A DNA stretch of 64,000 bases, taken from positions 62,001 to 126,000 of the forward strand of contig NZ_CANLNH010000005.1 in the NCBI RefSeq assembly GCF_947492535.1, written 5' to 3'. Numbering within the stretch: position 1 is the stretch's first letter; each line of letters begins with the position of its first letter. A program made the position numbers and the translations under genes. Source of the DNA: an uncultured Dokdonia sp. Lineage in GTDB: Bacteria; Bacteroidota; Bacteroidia; Flavobacteriales; Flavobacteriaceae. This document shows, in pieces, positions 17,703 through 26,586 of this stretch. Under the pieces are notes generated by a model. It did not search any database, had not been told where the DNA came from, and saw nothing but the letters and a program-made list of their open reading frames with translations.

Positions 17703-18173
17703 TTAGTTATGTGTTTTACTTAATTTGCTCCAGTTTTTGTCTGCAACACTTTTTAATTTTTTGTGATTGTTTTCTGCTAACCATAATTGTTTTGCATCTA
17801 ACTCTACATTATTTAGGAATAAATAGTATTTACCATCTTTTACAATAAATTTGTTTGGATCTACTCTGAATTTTGCTCCTGCATATGTTCCAAAAGCACA
17901 ATACCCTCCGTATTGTGGTACATAGTTAGCTGGACTTTTGTCGAAAGCTGCTTTTTGATCAGCAGACGTAAAGTAGTATACTACTTTTTCATACTCAGAT
18001 TTATACGCTTTATTCCCTTTTTGTGCTAGACCTAAATCTAAGTAAGATACAGGGCTATATCCTTGAAGTGCGATATTACTATTATCTACGTTGTTTGCCA
18101 TTTTGTCTTGTGCAAATACGGATGTAGCTACAAATAATGCTACGATGGCTAGGGTGGATTTAATTAATTTCAT
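17703..18173 (-). CDS. Exported YHS-domain protein
   Basis: 156 residues. A signal peptide (1-21, SVFAQ) leads to a YHS domain: ALQGYSPVSYLD, KVVYYFTSADQKAAFDKSP, then YGGYCAFGTYAG with the conserved Cys. YHS domains are associated with metal (often copper or iron) binding. The YxxVSYxD and GGYCA motifs are intact. It follows the SnoaL-like gene by 39 bp in the same transcription unit, and the adjacent AraC-type regulator may control both. Confidence 0.88.
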   Translation of the reverse strand: MKLIKSTLAIVALFVATSVFAQDKMANNVDNSNIALQGYSPVSYLDLGLAQKGNKAYKSEYEKVVYYFTSADQKAAFDKSPANYVPQYGGYCAFGTYAGAKFRVDPNKFIVKDGKYYLFLNNVELDAKQLWLAENNHKKLKSVADKNWSKLSKTHN

Positions 18174-18212
18174 TTTTCTTTTTTTTATTATTTATGTTAC
18201 TGTTATTTATGC

Positions 18213-18566
18213 TTAAGCTGCGTTAAAGTATTCTTCTTGAATTACTTGTCCTTGTTCATTCCATACTCTGCGAATGATTTCGTGCCAGTATATTTTACTT
18301 CCGTCTTTCATATCAAAATCGAATGTAAATTCTGATGCTGAGACATTTCCATCAACAATAGAGTAGTGGTGAGTGATTCCATTTACAGCAGCAATGGCTC
18401 CTGCAAATCCTTCCATTTTAGTAATCATTTCTGCTTTTCCATTTGTGCCTCCATTTCCATAATCAGAAGTGGTTGCATTGTCTGCAAAAAATTCTTTTAC
18501 TGCGTCTACAATAGCTCCTTGACCTACTATAGCGTCCATTTTAGTTACTTGGTCTTTAATGTTCAT
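18213..18566 (-). CDS. SnoaL-like / NTF2-fold protein
   Basis: 117 residues with the alpha+beta cone pattern of the NTF2/SnoaL fold: an N-terminal helix (VDAVKEFFADNATTSDYG), a central helix with MEGFAGAIAAVNG, and the C-terminal strands (SEFTFDFDMKDGSKIYWHEIIRRVW, VIQEEYFN). These domains bind or isomerise small ligands. No signal peptide. It is the first gene before the YHS protein. The substrate is unknown. Confidence 0.78.
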   Translation of the reverse strand: MNIKDQVTKMDAIVGQGAIVDAVKEFFADNATTSDYGNGGTNGKAEMITKMEGFAGAIAAVNGITHHYSIVDGNVSASEFTFDFDMKDGSKIYWHEIIRRVWNEQGQVIQEEYFNAA

Positions 18567-18648
18567 CTTTATTTTTGTTTGTGTGTTATTTACTAATTAC
18601 ACTGCAAAGATGAAGTAAAAGGGGAGGGAGGATGCTACAAAAAAAGGA

Positions 18649-19704
18649 CTAAGAATTGTACTTTGCTATTTTGAAATCTGTAGGTGTACTTCCAGAATAA
18701 TGTTTAAAGAAACTTGAGAAGTGATTTGGTTCTTCAAAACCTAATTGAGCCGAAATGGAAACGATAGATTGACCTTCTAGTAACATTAACTTAGCAGTAT
18801 TAATAAGCTCTAGACGGATTAATTGCCCTAAAGAAGCGTTCATTTTTAATTGAACTTTTTTTGACAATGTTTTGATAGAAAGGTTCATTTTATCAGCATA
18901 AAAGTCTAAGTTCCTTTCTTGTGTATGGTATTCTTGAAGGAGTTCTAAAATATCTTGTGTAAACTGATCTCTTTGTTTAAAATCAAAGTTTTCTCTAAAC
19001 TGACGAGGTGTAACACCTGTCGCATTTTTAAATACACGATTAAAATAAGCATCGTCTTTAAAACCAAGATCATAAGAGATTTCTTGGATATTTTTTTCTG
19101 TAAAGGCGATTTCTTTTTTACTCTCTTTTAATCTTTTTGCACCTAATAAATGTTTGACAGATAGTCCCACTTTATCTTTAATTAATGTTTGTGCATTATA
19201 ACCTCTATCATTAATCAAGCTTACTAAGTCTGCACTAGAAAGATGGTGTGCATATTCTTGATCTATGATTTCTTTGGTGTCAAAAATAATTTGATATTCT
19301 TCCTTATTAGCCTTGAATGGATTTTGCCAATACCATTGTTTCGAAGAAACATCTATAATCGTAGCAGAGTCTTCTGTCAGTGTAGATTTTGAAAGAAATG
19401 CTTGACATTCTTCACATTCCATCAGATCGATATATCCTAGAGATATGAGATGTTTGAAAAGTACTCTTACGTCGTCATTGTAAAATTTTGATTTATCAGC
19501 AAACTCTATTTTTCGTACTGTAAAGTCATTAGATAAAAACTTGATGTACTGCCCTTTTTCTAGGAAAATAGCTTTTTCTTGCCAATCATAATAATTTTCA
19601 AAATCAACCTGTATGCTTCCTTTTCCAGAAAGCACATGAATAAGTGTATGCTTTTCTATAAAGTATACTTTATTGATTTCTGGAGAAAACTTTTCTACGT
19701 TCAA
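18649..19704 (-). CDS. AraC-family regulator with two DNA-binding domains
   Basis: 351 residues. Residues 1-85 resemble a cupin-like ligand domain (SGKGSIQVDFENYYDWQEKAIFLEKGQYIKF). Two AraC-type helix-turn-helix domains follow: the first about 160-245 (IQEISYDLGFKDDAYFNRVFKNATGVTP, GVTPRQFREN) and the second about 262-348 (SIVSISAQLGFEEPNHFSSFFKHYSGSTPTDF). Each carries the family's closing G-x-TP motif. Tandem AraC domains in one chain are unusual. The only usable start is a TTG at 19704, and an in-frame stop lies shortly upstream. It lies just upstream of the SnoaL/YHS genes on the same strand and may regulate them. Confidence 0.85.
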   Translation of the reverse strand: MNVEKFSPEINKVYFIEKHTLIHVLSGKGSIQVDFENYYDWQEKAIFLEKGQYIKFLSNDFTVRKIEFADKSKFYNDDVRVLFKHLISLGYIDLMECEECQAFLSKSTLTEDSATIIDVSSKQWYWQNPFKANKEEYQIIFDTKEIIDQEYAHHLSSADLVSLINDRGYNAQTLIKDKVGLSVKHLLGAKRLKESKKEIAFTEKNIQEISYDLGFKDDAYFNRVFKNATGVTPRQFRENFDFKQRDQFTQDILELLQEYHTQERNLDFYADKMNLSIKTLSKKVQLKMNASLGQLIRLELINTAKLMLLEGQSIVSISAQLGFEEPNHFSSFFKHYSGSTPTDFKIAKYNS

Positions 19705-19770
19705 TGGTTTGTTGATTACGATAAAATAGAATGCAATATACTATTTTGATACGATCTGTCGTAAAACCCT

Positions 19771-21483
19771 CTATGAGTTTTCAATAGATGGTGTACTTGT
19801 CGTAGATCTGAATATTGTTTCTATAATAATTGCAATTCCCATCACTAAAATACAACCAAATAAATTTAACCATAAATAAGGCATCCAATCTCCAAAATAT
19901 CCTATAAGTACGATTACTTGAGTAATTAGTGCCGCAATAAATACGGCATTACTACGTACATATTTTACAAAAAATGCAAGAAGGAAAATCCCTAGAATAT
20001 TTCCATAAAAAATGGATCCTATGATGTTTACTAATTGAATTAAGTTTTCAAAAAGACTTGCGGTGCAGGCAACAATAATGGCAAGTATTCCCCAACCAAG
20101 CGTAAATAGTTTTGTGGCATTTACATAATGTTGCTCATCTTTTTCTTCACGTACATTCCGCTTGTATAAATCTATAGAGGTCGTGGCTCCTAGTGCATTT
20201 AATTCAGAGGCAGTAGAAGACATAGCTGCAGATAAAATCACGGCGAGTAATAGGCCTATTAAGCCTTTAGGGAGATTATTTAAAATGAAATGGATAAAGA
20301 CATAATCTTTATCATTACTTTCTACATCACTACTTGCCTTTTTTATAAGTTCTTTAGCTTCTGCTCGTAATTTCTTATCTACTCCTTCAAATTTAGCGAT
20401 ATAAGACAATTGCTCTCCATGTTCCTGATAAACATCATTTGCAGGATCTTTTGCAAAATTATAGGCAGCTCCTTTTTGATACCGTTGATTATTTTCTAAT
20501 CGCTTTTCTATCGCTTTATATTCGTCTGCATATTCAGAAGCGTACACAGCTTCTGTGGCTGTAGGATTAAAATTGAGTGGCGTAGCATTAAATTGATAAA
20601 ATACAAACACCATCACTCCTACCAGAAGAATGAAAAATTGCATTGGTATTTTTAGTAAGCCATTAAAAACAAGACCCATACGCATTTCTCTGATGTTTTT
20701 TCCAGATAAATAACGTTGTACTTGACTTTGATCAGTTCCAAAATAAGAAAGCATTAAAAATGTACCTCCTATAAGACCACTCCAAACCGTATATCTATTA
20801 TTAAAATCAAAAGAAAAATCAAGTAACTCCATTCGATCTCCAGCTCCTGCAATACTTAATGCATCAGAAAAAGAAACCTCTTCGGGTAAGTAATCTAAGA
20901 TTAAAAAGAAAGCAATAAACATCCCGATAAAGATGACAGCCATTTGTTGTTTTTGAGTAACGCTTACCGCTTTAGTTCCTCCAGAAACAGTATACGCAAT
21001 AACGATTACTCCAATAACAATGTTTAAGGTAGTAAGATCCCACCCTAATACAGCTGATAAGATAATAGCAGGTGCATAAATGGTAATTCCAGCCGCAAGA
21101 CTACGTTGTATTAAAAATAGGATAGCCGCAAGAGATCTGGTTTTTAAGTCAAACCTACTTTCTAAATATTCGTAGGCAGTAAAGACTTTAAGTTTATGAT
21201 ATAGTGGAATAAATACCAGACATATAATCACCATGGCAATAGGAAGTCCAAAATAAAACTGAACAAATCCCATTCCACTATAAAACCCTTGGCCCGTTGT
21301 AGATAAGAATGTAATAGCACTGGCTTGTGTCGCCATCACAGATAGACCTACCGTCCACCATTTTGAAGTGTTTCCTCCGCGTATGTAATCTTCTACATTT
21401 TTGCTTCCTTGTGTTTTGTATACTCCATAAAGAACAATAAATACCAGTGTTGCCCCGAGAACAATCCAATCAATAATTTCCAT
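19771..21483 (-). CDS. Sodium:solute symporter (SSS family)
   Basis: 570 residues with about 13-14 membrane helices in the SSS/SLC5 fold. Diagnostic segments are DYIRGGNTSKWWTVGLSVMAT near the N-terminus, AYEYLESRFDLKTRSLAA, and the sodium-site helix AVILSAAMSSTASELNALG. A long hydrophilic insertion (about 300-390) separates two helix groups. It should import a small organic solute with sodium at the inner membrane. It follows a 35-residue membrane peptide gene with a 1-bp gap and a PIG-L deacetylase, so the imported compound may be a sugar derivative released by that enzyme. Confidence 0.92.
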   Translation of the reverse strand: MEIIDWIVLGATLVFIVLYGVYKTQGSKNVEDYIRGGNTSKWWTVGLSVMATQASAITFLSTTGQGFYSGMGFVQFYFGLPIAMVIICLVFIPLYHKLKVFTAYEYLESRFDLKTRSLAAILFLIQRSLAAGITIYAPAIILSAVLGWDLTTLNIVIGVIVIAYTVSGGTKAVSVTQKQQMAVIFIGMFIAFFLILDYLPEEVSFSDALSIAGAGDRMELLDFSFDFNNRYTVWSGLIGGTFLMLSYFGTDQSQVQRYLSGKNIREMRMGLVFNGLLKIPMQFFILLVGVMVFVFYQFNATPLNFNPTATEAVYASEYADEYKAIEKRLENNQRYQKGAAYNFAKDPANDVYQEHGEQLSYIAKFEGVDKKLRAEAKELIKKASSDVESNDKDYVFIHFILNNLPKGLIGLLLAVILSAAMSSTASELNALGATTSIDLYKRNVREEKDEQHYVNATKLFTLGWGILAIIVACTASLFENLIQLVNIIGSIFYGNILGIFLLAFFVKYVRSNAVFIAALITQVIVLIGYFGDWMPYLWLNLFGCILVMGIAIIIETIFRSTTSTPSIENS

Positions 21484-21484
21484 A

Positions 21485-21592
21485 CTAAGCGTATTGTTTC
21501 ATTAAAAAGAAAAATAAAATAAAATACACCAGATTAGCTATAAGAACTACAGTGTAGGATTTTTTCCAAACGTATTTAGGTTCTTTACTCAT
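21485..21592 (-). CDS. Small single-helix membrane peptide upstream of the symporter
   Basis: 35 residues: MSKEPKYVWKKSYTVVLIAN begins it, followed by a hydrophobic helix ending FFFLMKQYA. It starts at the ATG at 21592, 5 bp after the PIG-L stop codon, and ends 1 bp before the symporter ATG, so it is tightly packed in an operon. A positively charged N-terminus and one helix suggest an inner-membrane subunit or stabiliser of the symporter. I cannot name a family. Short genes like this escape automatic calling. Confidence 0.75.
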   Translation of the reverse strand: MSKEPKYVWKKSYTVVLIANLVYFILFFFLMKQYA

Positions 21593-21596
21593 AAGG

Positions 21597-24146
21597 TTAT
21601 CCTTTTACTTTTTTAGGTTTTTCTTTTCCTATAGAGAGCATATTTGAAAAAAGACGATACGCTCCAGAAACTCCTGCAGGAAGTTCTCTAAAAAAGCTTA
21701 GCCCTGTATAAATATAATGCCCTTCTCCATAAGGAGCAACGAGTAAACTACCTTCTTTAGCATTTTCACCTTTATCTTGCATAGATAATATTGGTGTGTA
21801 TTCATCAGACCATTCATTAGGAAAATAGAGGCCACGCTCTTGTGTCCAACCTTCAAAATCTTTTTGAGTGATTTTATTAGGGAAGTTCATAAGCGGATGG
21901 TCTTTAGCAAGTACCTTTACATCACTATATTCATCTGTTACGCGGTCACGAGAAAGTTTCATAGGATACGGGGCCCCTATTTTTGTATTTCCCCATCGAC
22001 CACTTGTATTGTATTGCGCAATCAACGTTCCGCCTTCTTTTACATACTCTAAAAGGGTAGGTTGTTTACTTTGTAGTTCTTCTACCACATTATAAGCACG
22101 TATTCCTACAACAACTGCATCAAATTGTGCTAAGCGTTCTTTTGTGATTTCTTCAGGTTTGATAATAGCCACCTGATATCCTATTTGTTCTAGGTTTTGA
22201 GGGACAGCATCTCCTGCTCCTTGAATGTACCCTATATAATCTCCTCTACGTTCTATATCGAGTCGTACTACTTTTGCTTGCGCAGGAAGAAATAACGATT
22301 GCAACGGAATATGACTATAATCAATCTTAACCAATTCCTTATCATAGGTAGTGTTTCCTATAGTCACTTTGGGAATGATGATGCCTTCATTTTGATTTGA
22401 AGGTGGCGTTACTGTAAAATTAATAATTTGTTGCTCCCCTTTAGTTGCTATAGTTACAGGAACACTTTTTGGAGATACATTCCAACCAGTAGGAATATCA
22501 AGTTGCACTGTTCCAGAAAGCGCATCTTTATGCGCAGTTACTGTCACTGGAATTTGTTTTGCATCTGCATTGGCAAAAATGAGGACTTTATCTTTTATAC
22601 CGGCTGATACTTCAGGAACGATCTCAAATGGCTCATACACTTCTCCTTTTACACGATCATTATATTTATAGACAATGGGTTTGTCAAAGATAAAACCAAC
22701 GCCATCAATACTAATTTCAAAAGAAGCGACATGTGTTCTTGGTGTTTCGGGTTTTCCGATGAGTCTGCGGTCATCCACACGATACATTCCTAATGTACCT
22801 GGGTTTTCTAACCAATAGGCATTGGTAGAGGTTAATCCTTTAGTAACCGTAAACTTATCTTCTCCTCGATATCTATCGTTGTTAGCGAGTTTTTTAGATT
22901 TAAGTTCTTTATCTGCAATAGGTAAACTTGTTTTAGTAGGAACTCTGATGCTGCTTAATGTCATATCGACATCACTTCTATTAATTGCTTCAAGTCTTAA
23001 TGTTACCTCTTCTCCTAAGGTTGCTGTTTGCGTATTGGCAACTGCTTCTATATATAAGCCAGAACAAGCTGCAATTAATTCTTGGAGTTCTTTACTTTTT
23101 ATGGTTTTCCAGTGTTGATCTTCTAATTTTTGAAGTTCTGCATAGGCTTGTACTAATTCAGGAACACTTTTTTCTGGATGGGCATGATCAAAATTAGCTT
23201 CAACAGACGCTAATAAAGAAGCTACCTTTTCACTTCCTTTTACACGTCCCCATGAAGTATCGATCCCTTGGAAAACATCATTATTTGTTGGCATTTCACC
23301 ACGTAACAATTCAAAGTAGGTGTCACTGCTTCCGCGGGTACCTGTATTTCCAAACCCTTGCGATTTATGCTGACTACGACTTAGTGAAGAGATTTCGGTG
23401 TTAGAAAGTCCGTAACCAGGATAATAGGTGCCTACATCTACTTTTACGAGATTGGATTTGTCCGCTTTCGCGAAAGCGTCCCTGCTCCCATAAAACCACC
23501 AGCTGGTATTGAAAAATTGGCGTTGCGGCTGCCATACTTCTGTATACTTTAATTGATCTGAATATTTAGTAGGATCGTTTACAAGGTCGAAAGCCTCAAC
23601 ACTTAACATTGCACTTGAGGTATGATGACCATGTGTAGACCCTGGCGATCTATGATCAAAACGATTAATGATCACATCGGGTTTGAAGGTACGCATTGCC
23701 CAAACTACATCGCTCAAGACCTCATCTTTATTCCAAATAGCAAGGGTCTCGTCGGGATGTTTTGAATAGCCAAAATCATTAGCTCTTGTAAATCGTTGTT
23801 CTCCGCCATCGGTGGCACGCGCAGCAAGGAGTTCTTGAGTACGAATCACACCTAGAAGTTCGCGTAACTCAGGCCCTATAATATTTTGACCTCCATCACC
23901 TCTAGTAAGTGATAAATAGGCGGTACGTGCTTTTACCGTATTTGCAAAATAGGAAATAGCAGTGGTGTTTTCGTCATCGGGATGTGCCGCTACATATAAA
24001 ACAGAGCCTAAGAAGTTGAGTTTCTTAATGTCTTCATAAATGGCTGAAGCACCTGGTTTCTTAGGTTTAATTGTAATTCCTTGAGCGTTTGTTTTCGCGT
24101 AAAGCGAACAAAAAAGGAGTGCAAATACAAAAGTGATAGTACGCAT
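21597..24146 (-). CDS. Exported PIG-L/LmbE deacetylase with C-terminal glutamine-amidotransferase-like domain
   Basis: 849 residues from the ATG at 24146 (signal peptide MRTITFVFALLFCSLYAKTN, cleaved after NAQ). A longer frame starting at 24263 adds 39 residues with no signal function, and the -7 box at 24171-24178 lies within it, so the shorter form is correct. The N-terminal PIG-L domain shows AAHPDDENTT and HGHH (metal ligands); the middle is a beta-sandwich (NEW3-like); the C-terminus resembles a ThuA/amidotransferase-like fold (VVVGIRAYNVV, GGTLIAQYNTSGRW). It probably deacetylates an N-acetylated sugar in the periplasm. The palindrome at 23463-23478 is coding (DAFAKADKS). Confidence 0.9.
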   Translation of the reverse strand: MRTITFVFALLFCSLYAKTNAQGITIKPKKPGASAIYEDIKKLNFLGSVLYVAAHPDDENTTAISYFANTVKARTAYLSLTRGDGGQNIIGPELRELLGVIRTQELLAARATDGGEQRFTRANDFGYSKHPDETLAIWNKDEVLSDVVWAMRTFKPDVIINRFDHRSPGSTHGHHTSSAMLSVEAFDLVNDPTKYSDQLKYTEVWQPQRQFFNTSWWFYGSRDAFAKADKSNLVKVDVGTYYPGYGLSNTEISSLSRSQHKSQGFGNTGTRGSSDTYFELLRGEMPTNNDVFQGIDTSWGRVKGSEKVASLLASVEANFDHAHPEKSVPELVQAYAELQKLEDQHWKTIKSKELQELIAACSGLYIEAVANTQTATLGEEVTLRLEAINRSDVDMTLSSIRVPTKTSLPIADKELKSKKLANNDRYRGEDKFTVTKGLTSTNAYWLENPGTLGMYRVDDRRLIGKPETPRTHVASFEISIDGVGFIFDKPIVYKYNDRVKGEVYEPFEIVPEVSAGIKDKVLIFANADAKQIPVTVTAHKDALSGTVQLDIPTGWNVSPKSVPVTIATKGEQQIINFTVTPPSNQNEGIIIPKVTIGNTTYDKELVKIDYSHIPLQSLFLPAQAKVVRLDIERRGDYIGYIQGAGDAVPQNLEQIGYQVAIIKPEEITKERLAQFDAVVVGIRAYNVVEELQSKQPTLLEYVKEGGTLIAQYNTSGRWGNTKIGAPYPMKLSRDRVTDEYSDVKVLAKDHPLMNFPNKITQKDFEGWTQERGLYFPNEWSDEYTPILSMQDKGENAKEGSLLVAPYGEGHYIYTGLSFFRELPAGVSGAYRLFSNMLSIGKEKPKKVKG

Positions 24147-24170
24147 TATGTGTGGTGTATTGAGTCTTTT

Positions 24171-24178
24171 CAAATATA
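24171..24178 (-). promoter_or_regulatory. -7 promoter box for the PIG-L/symporter operon
   Basis: Minus-strand TATATTTG fits TAnnTTTG and lies 24 bp before the ATG at 24146. No -33 TTG is seen at the right spacing. Confidence 0.5.
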
Positions 24179-24361
24179 ACCAAAATGACTGCGAGCAGAA
24201 ATCCTTTACGTTTTCTTTAACAAAAAGGAAGATTTGAATCTTAATCACCATTAGAGATGCCATTTTTAAAGAATAGATTACGTGTTATTTATGAAGGGTT
24301 TGAATTATTTAAATGTATAAGTTATTTATAAGCTGAAACTTTAAAATCATCGATTAAATGC

Positions 24362-24369
24362 TATTTTTG
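24362..24369 (+). promoter_or_regulatory. -7 promoter box for the hybrid histidine kinase
   Basis: TATTTTTG ends 9 bp before the kinase ATG at 24379, predicting a nearly leaderless transcript. Alternatively the true start is a downstream non-ATG codon; a second weaker box (TATTTTTTG) lies at 24383. Confidence 0.45.
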
Positions 24370-24378
24370 GTCGATTAA

Positions 24379-26586
24379 ATGGTATTTTTTGTATTTTGCT
24401 TTTTCAAATTAAAGTTATTGAACAGTAGATATTATATTTTTTTGTTTTTTTTATGCACACACTTTCAGGTGTATGCACAAGTGTCAGAACAACAAGAGGT
24501 TGAGCAAGACTCTATAACGGAAGAGGTTATGAGAGCCTTTAATTTATTTGAAAAGAGTCAGTATGGTGAGGCTGTTGAGTTGTACACGAAAATCTTGCAG
24601 TACGCTCAAGAAACTGGAGATAAAATTTTAGAAGGTAGGTGTTATTCTGGCTTGGGTAATTGTAATTATTATATAAATAAGGACTCGTTAAGTTTTTATT
24701 ATTTATTTAAGGCTAAAGATGTTTTTGAACAAGAGAAAGATACTTTTAATCTTGTTTTGGCTTATAATGATATTGGAGTTAATTACAAAGATTTTGATAG
24801 TATCGATAAATCAAATGTTTTTTTTGATAAAACAATACGACTTGCCAAAGCTGGAGGTTACCTAAGTGATCAAATTTATCCATTATCTAATAAAGCAGAT
24901 AATGAAATTCATTATAATGATGTTTTTGATGGAATTAGACATTCTCATGAAGTATTAGCTATCATAGATAGTGTAGGTGGATATTATCCTACATATAGTG
25001 TTGTAGGGAAAACGTATCAGCAATTAGCGTATGGTTATTTTAAGATAGGGGATAAAGAAAATCATCTTTTGTATTTTAATAAAAGTGTAGATTTTGCAAC
25101 AAAAAATAATTATTTAGGCGCATTATTGGACGTATATCAAGAAAATGCTCTTTTATATGCAGAATATGGGGAGGTTGATAAAACATATGATCTAGTAAAA
25201 AAGACTTTAATCTTAAAAGACTCACTTTATAAAATTAAAGAGTTTGAAAAGGCCAAACAAATAGAGGCTACTAATTTTCTAAAAGAGAATAAAGAAAAAT
25301 TGCTTTTAGTCGAAAAAGAAAAAGAGTATCAGGAAGCTATCATTAAACGAACGAATACATATAATACAGTAGTTACTCTTTTTGTTTTTGGACTTTTATT
25401 GAGTTTGTATTTTTTATTTAAGAAAAATAAAGAACTCAATGTGTCTAAAGAAAAAGCTGAGCAATTATCAAAAGTTAAGAGCCATTTTTATTCAGAAATT
25501 AGTCATGAACTTCGAACACCTTTATATGCTGTAATAGAACTTTCAAAATTACTGTTAAATGAAAATGTAAATAGTAAACATAAAGAATACCTAGAATCTC
25601 TTAATTTTTCAGGAAATCACTTATTGTCATTAATCAATAATGTTCTTGAAATTAACAAAGTAGAGTCAGGTACGATGAAATTGGAACTGTTAGAATTTAA
25701 ACTTAAAAATTTAATAGATAATATTATTGAGAGTCTTGAGTTTGCGCTTCGGAATAGTCATAATAAAATTCAAGTGTCTTATGATGAAAATATTCCAATA
25801 TCACTATTGGGTGATTCTTTAAAATTATCACAAGTTTTCATTAATTTAATTTCTAATGCAATCAAGTTTACCAAAAATGGGACGATCAGTATAGCAGCAA
25901 AGCTTATTGAAAATTCTGACGATACTGTTAAAATATTTTTTGAGATAAAAGATAATGGAATCGGAATTTCTAAAGAAAAACAAGTTAAAATTTTTGAAGA
26001 ATTTTATCAAGAGTATTCTGAAAAAGAAAATTCCTATAAAGGATCAGGTTTAGGGCTTTCTATTGTTAAAAGGATATTAACTACTATGGGTAGTAAAATT
26101 TCCATTGAGAGTGAATTAAATAATGGTTCGACTTTTAGTTTTGAGTTAGTGTTCTCGAAAAATAAAGCGTCTATATCTAAGAAACAAACGAATGAAGCAC
26201 TTGTTAAGAACTTAGTAGATAAGCATATTCTTATAGTGGATGACAATAAAATTAATCAGTTAGTCACTAAGAAAATTCTTGATCAAATGGGTATAAAATC
26301 TACAGTAGTAGATTCTGGTTATAAGGCAATAGATCTAGTTAGAAATGAGTGTTTTGATTGTGTTTTAATGGACTTACATATGCCAGGTTTAAACGGATAT
26401 GAAGCAACAACTCTTATTAGAGAATTTGATAAAGAGATCGCTATTGTAGCACTAACGGCTGCATCATCAGAAGAGGTAGAGAAGAAAATTAATAGTTATA
26501 AAATGGATGGATATATTATGAAACCATTTATTACATCAGAGTTTATTGAAACTATACATGCTTCAATTATAAATAAGTCTATCTAA
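24379..26586 (+). CDS. Hybrid histidine kinase with TPR sensor region
   Basis: 735 residues. A signal-like hydrophobic N-terminus (about 10-34, ending VYAQ) leads into TPR-like helices (about 45-280; for example EAVELYTKILQYAQETGD), a coiled coil, one membrane helix (about 330-350), a HisKA domain with the phospho-acceptor His376 in EISHELRTPL, a HATPase domain (NLISNAIKFTKNG, DNGIGIS, GSGLGLSIV) and a receiver domain with the phospho-acceptor Asp665 in VLMDLHMPG. It should sense a periplasmic state and relay phosphate internally. No output DNA-binding domain is present. Its stop codon (26584-26586) overlaps the first base pairs of the tandem repeat array, so its C-terminus may have been shaped by that array. 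Confidence 0.92.
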   Translation: MVFFVFCFFKLKLLNSRYYIFLFFLCTHFQVYAQVSEQQEVEQDSITEEVMRAFNLFEKSQYGEAVELYTKILQYAQETGDKILEGRCYSGLGNCNYYINKDSLSFYYLFKAKDVFEQEKDTFNLVLAYNDIGVNYKDFDSIDKSNVFFDKTIRLAKAGGYLSDQIYPLSNKADNEIHYNDVFDGIRHSHEVLAIIDSVGGYYPTYSVVGKTYQQLAYGYFKIGDKENHLLYFNKSVDFATKNNYLGALLDVYQENALLYAEYGEVDKTYDLVKKTLILKDSLYKIKEFEKAKQIEATNFLKENKEKLLLVEKEKEYQEAIIKRTNTYNTVVTLFVFGLLLSLYFLFKKNKELNVSKEKAEQLSKVKSHFYSEISHELRTPLYAVIELSKLLLNENVNSKHKEYLESLNFSGNHLLSLINNVLEINKVESGTMKLELLEFKLKNLIDNIIESLEFALRNSHNKIQVSYDENIPISLLGDSLKLSQVFINLISNAIKFTKNGTISIAAKLIENSDDTVKIFFEIKDNGIGISKEKQVKIFEEFYQEYSEKENSYKGSGLGLSIVKRILTTMGSKISIESELNNGSTFSFELVFSKNKASISKKQTNEALVKNLVDKHILIVDDNKINQLVTKKILDQMGIKSTVVDSGYKAIDLVRNECFDCVLMDLHMPGLNGYEATTLIREFDKEIAIVALTAASSEEVEKKINSYKMDGYIMKPFITSEFIETIHASIINKSI

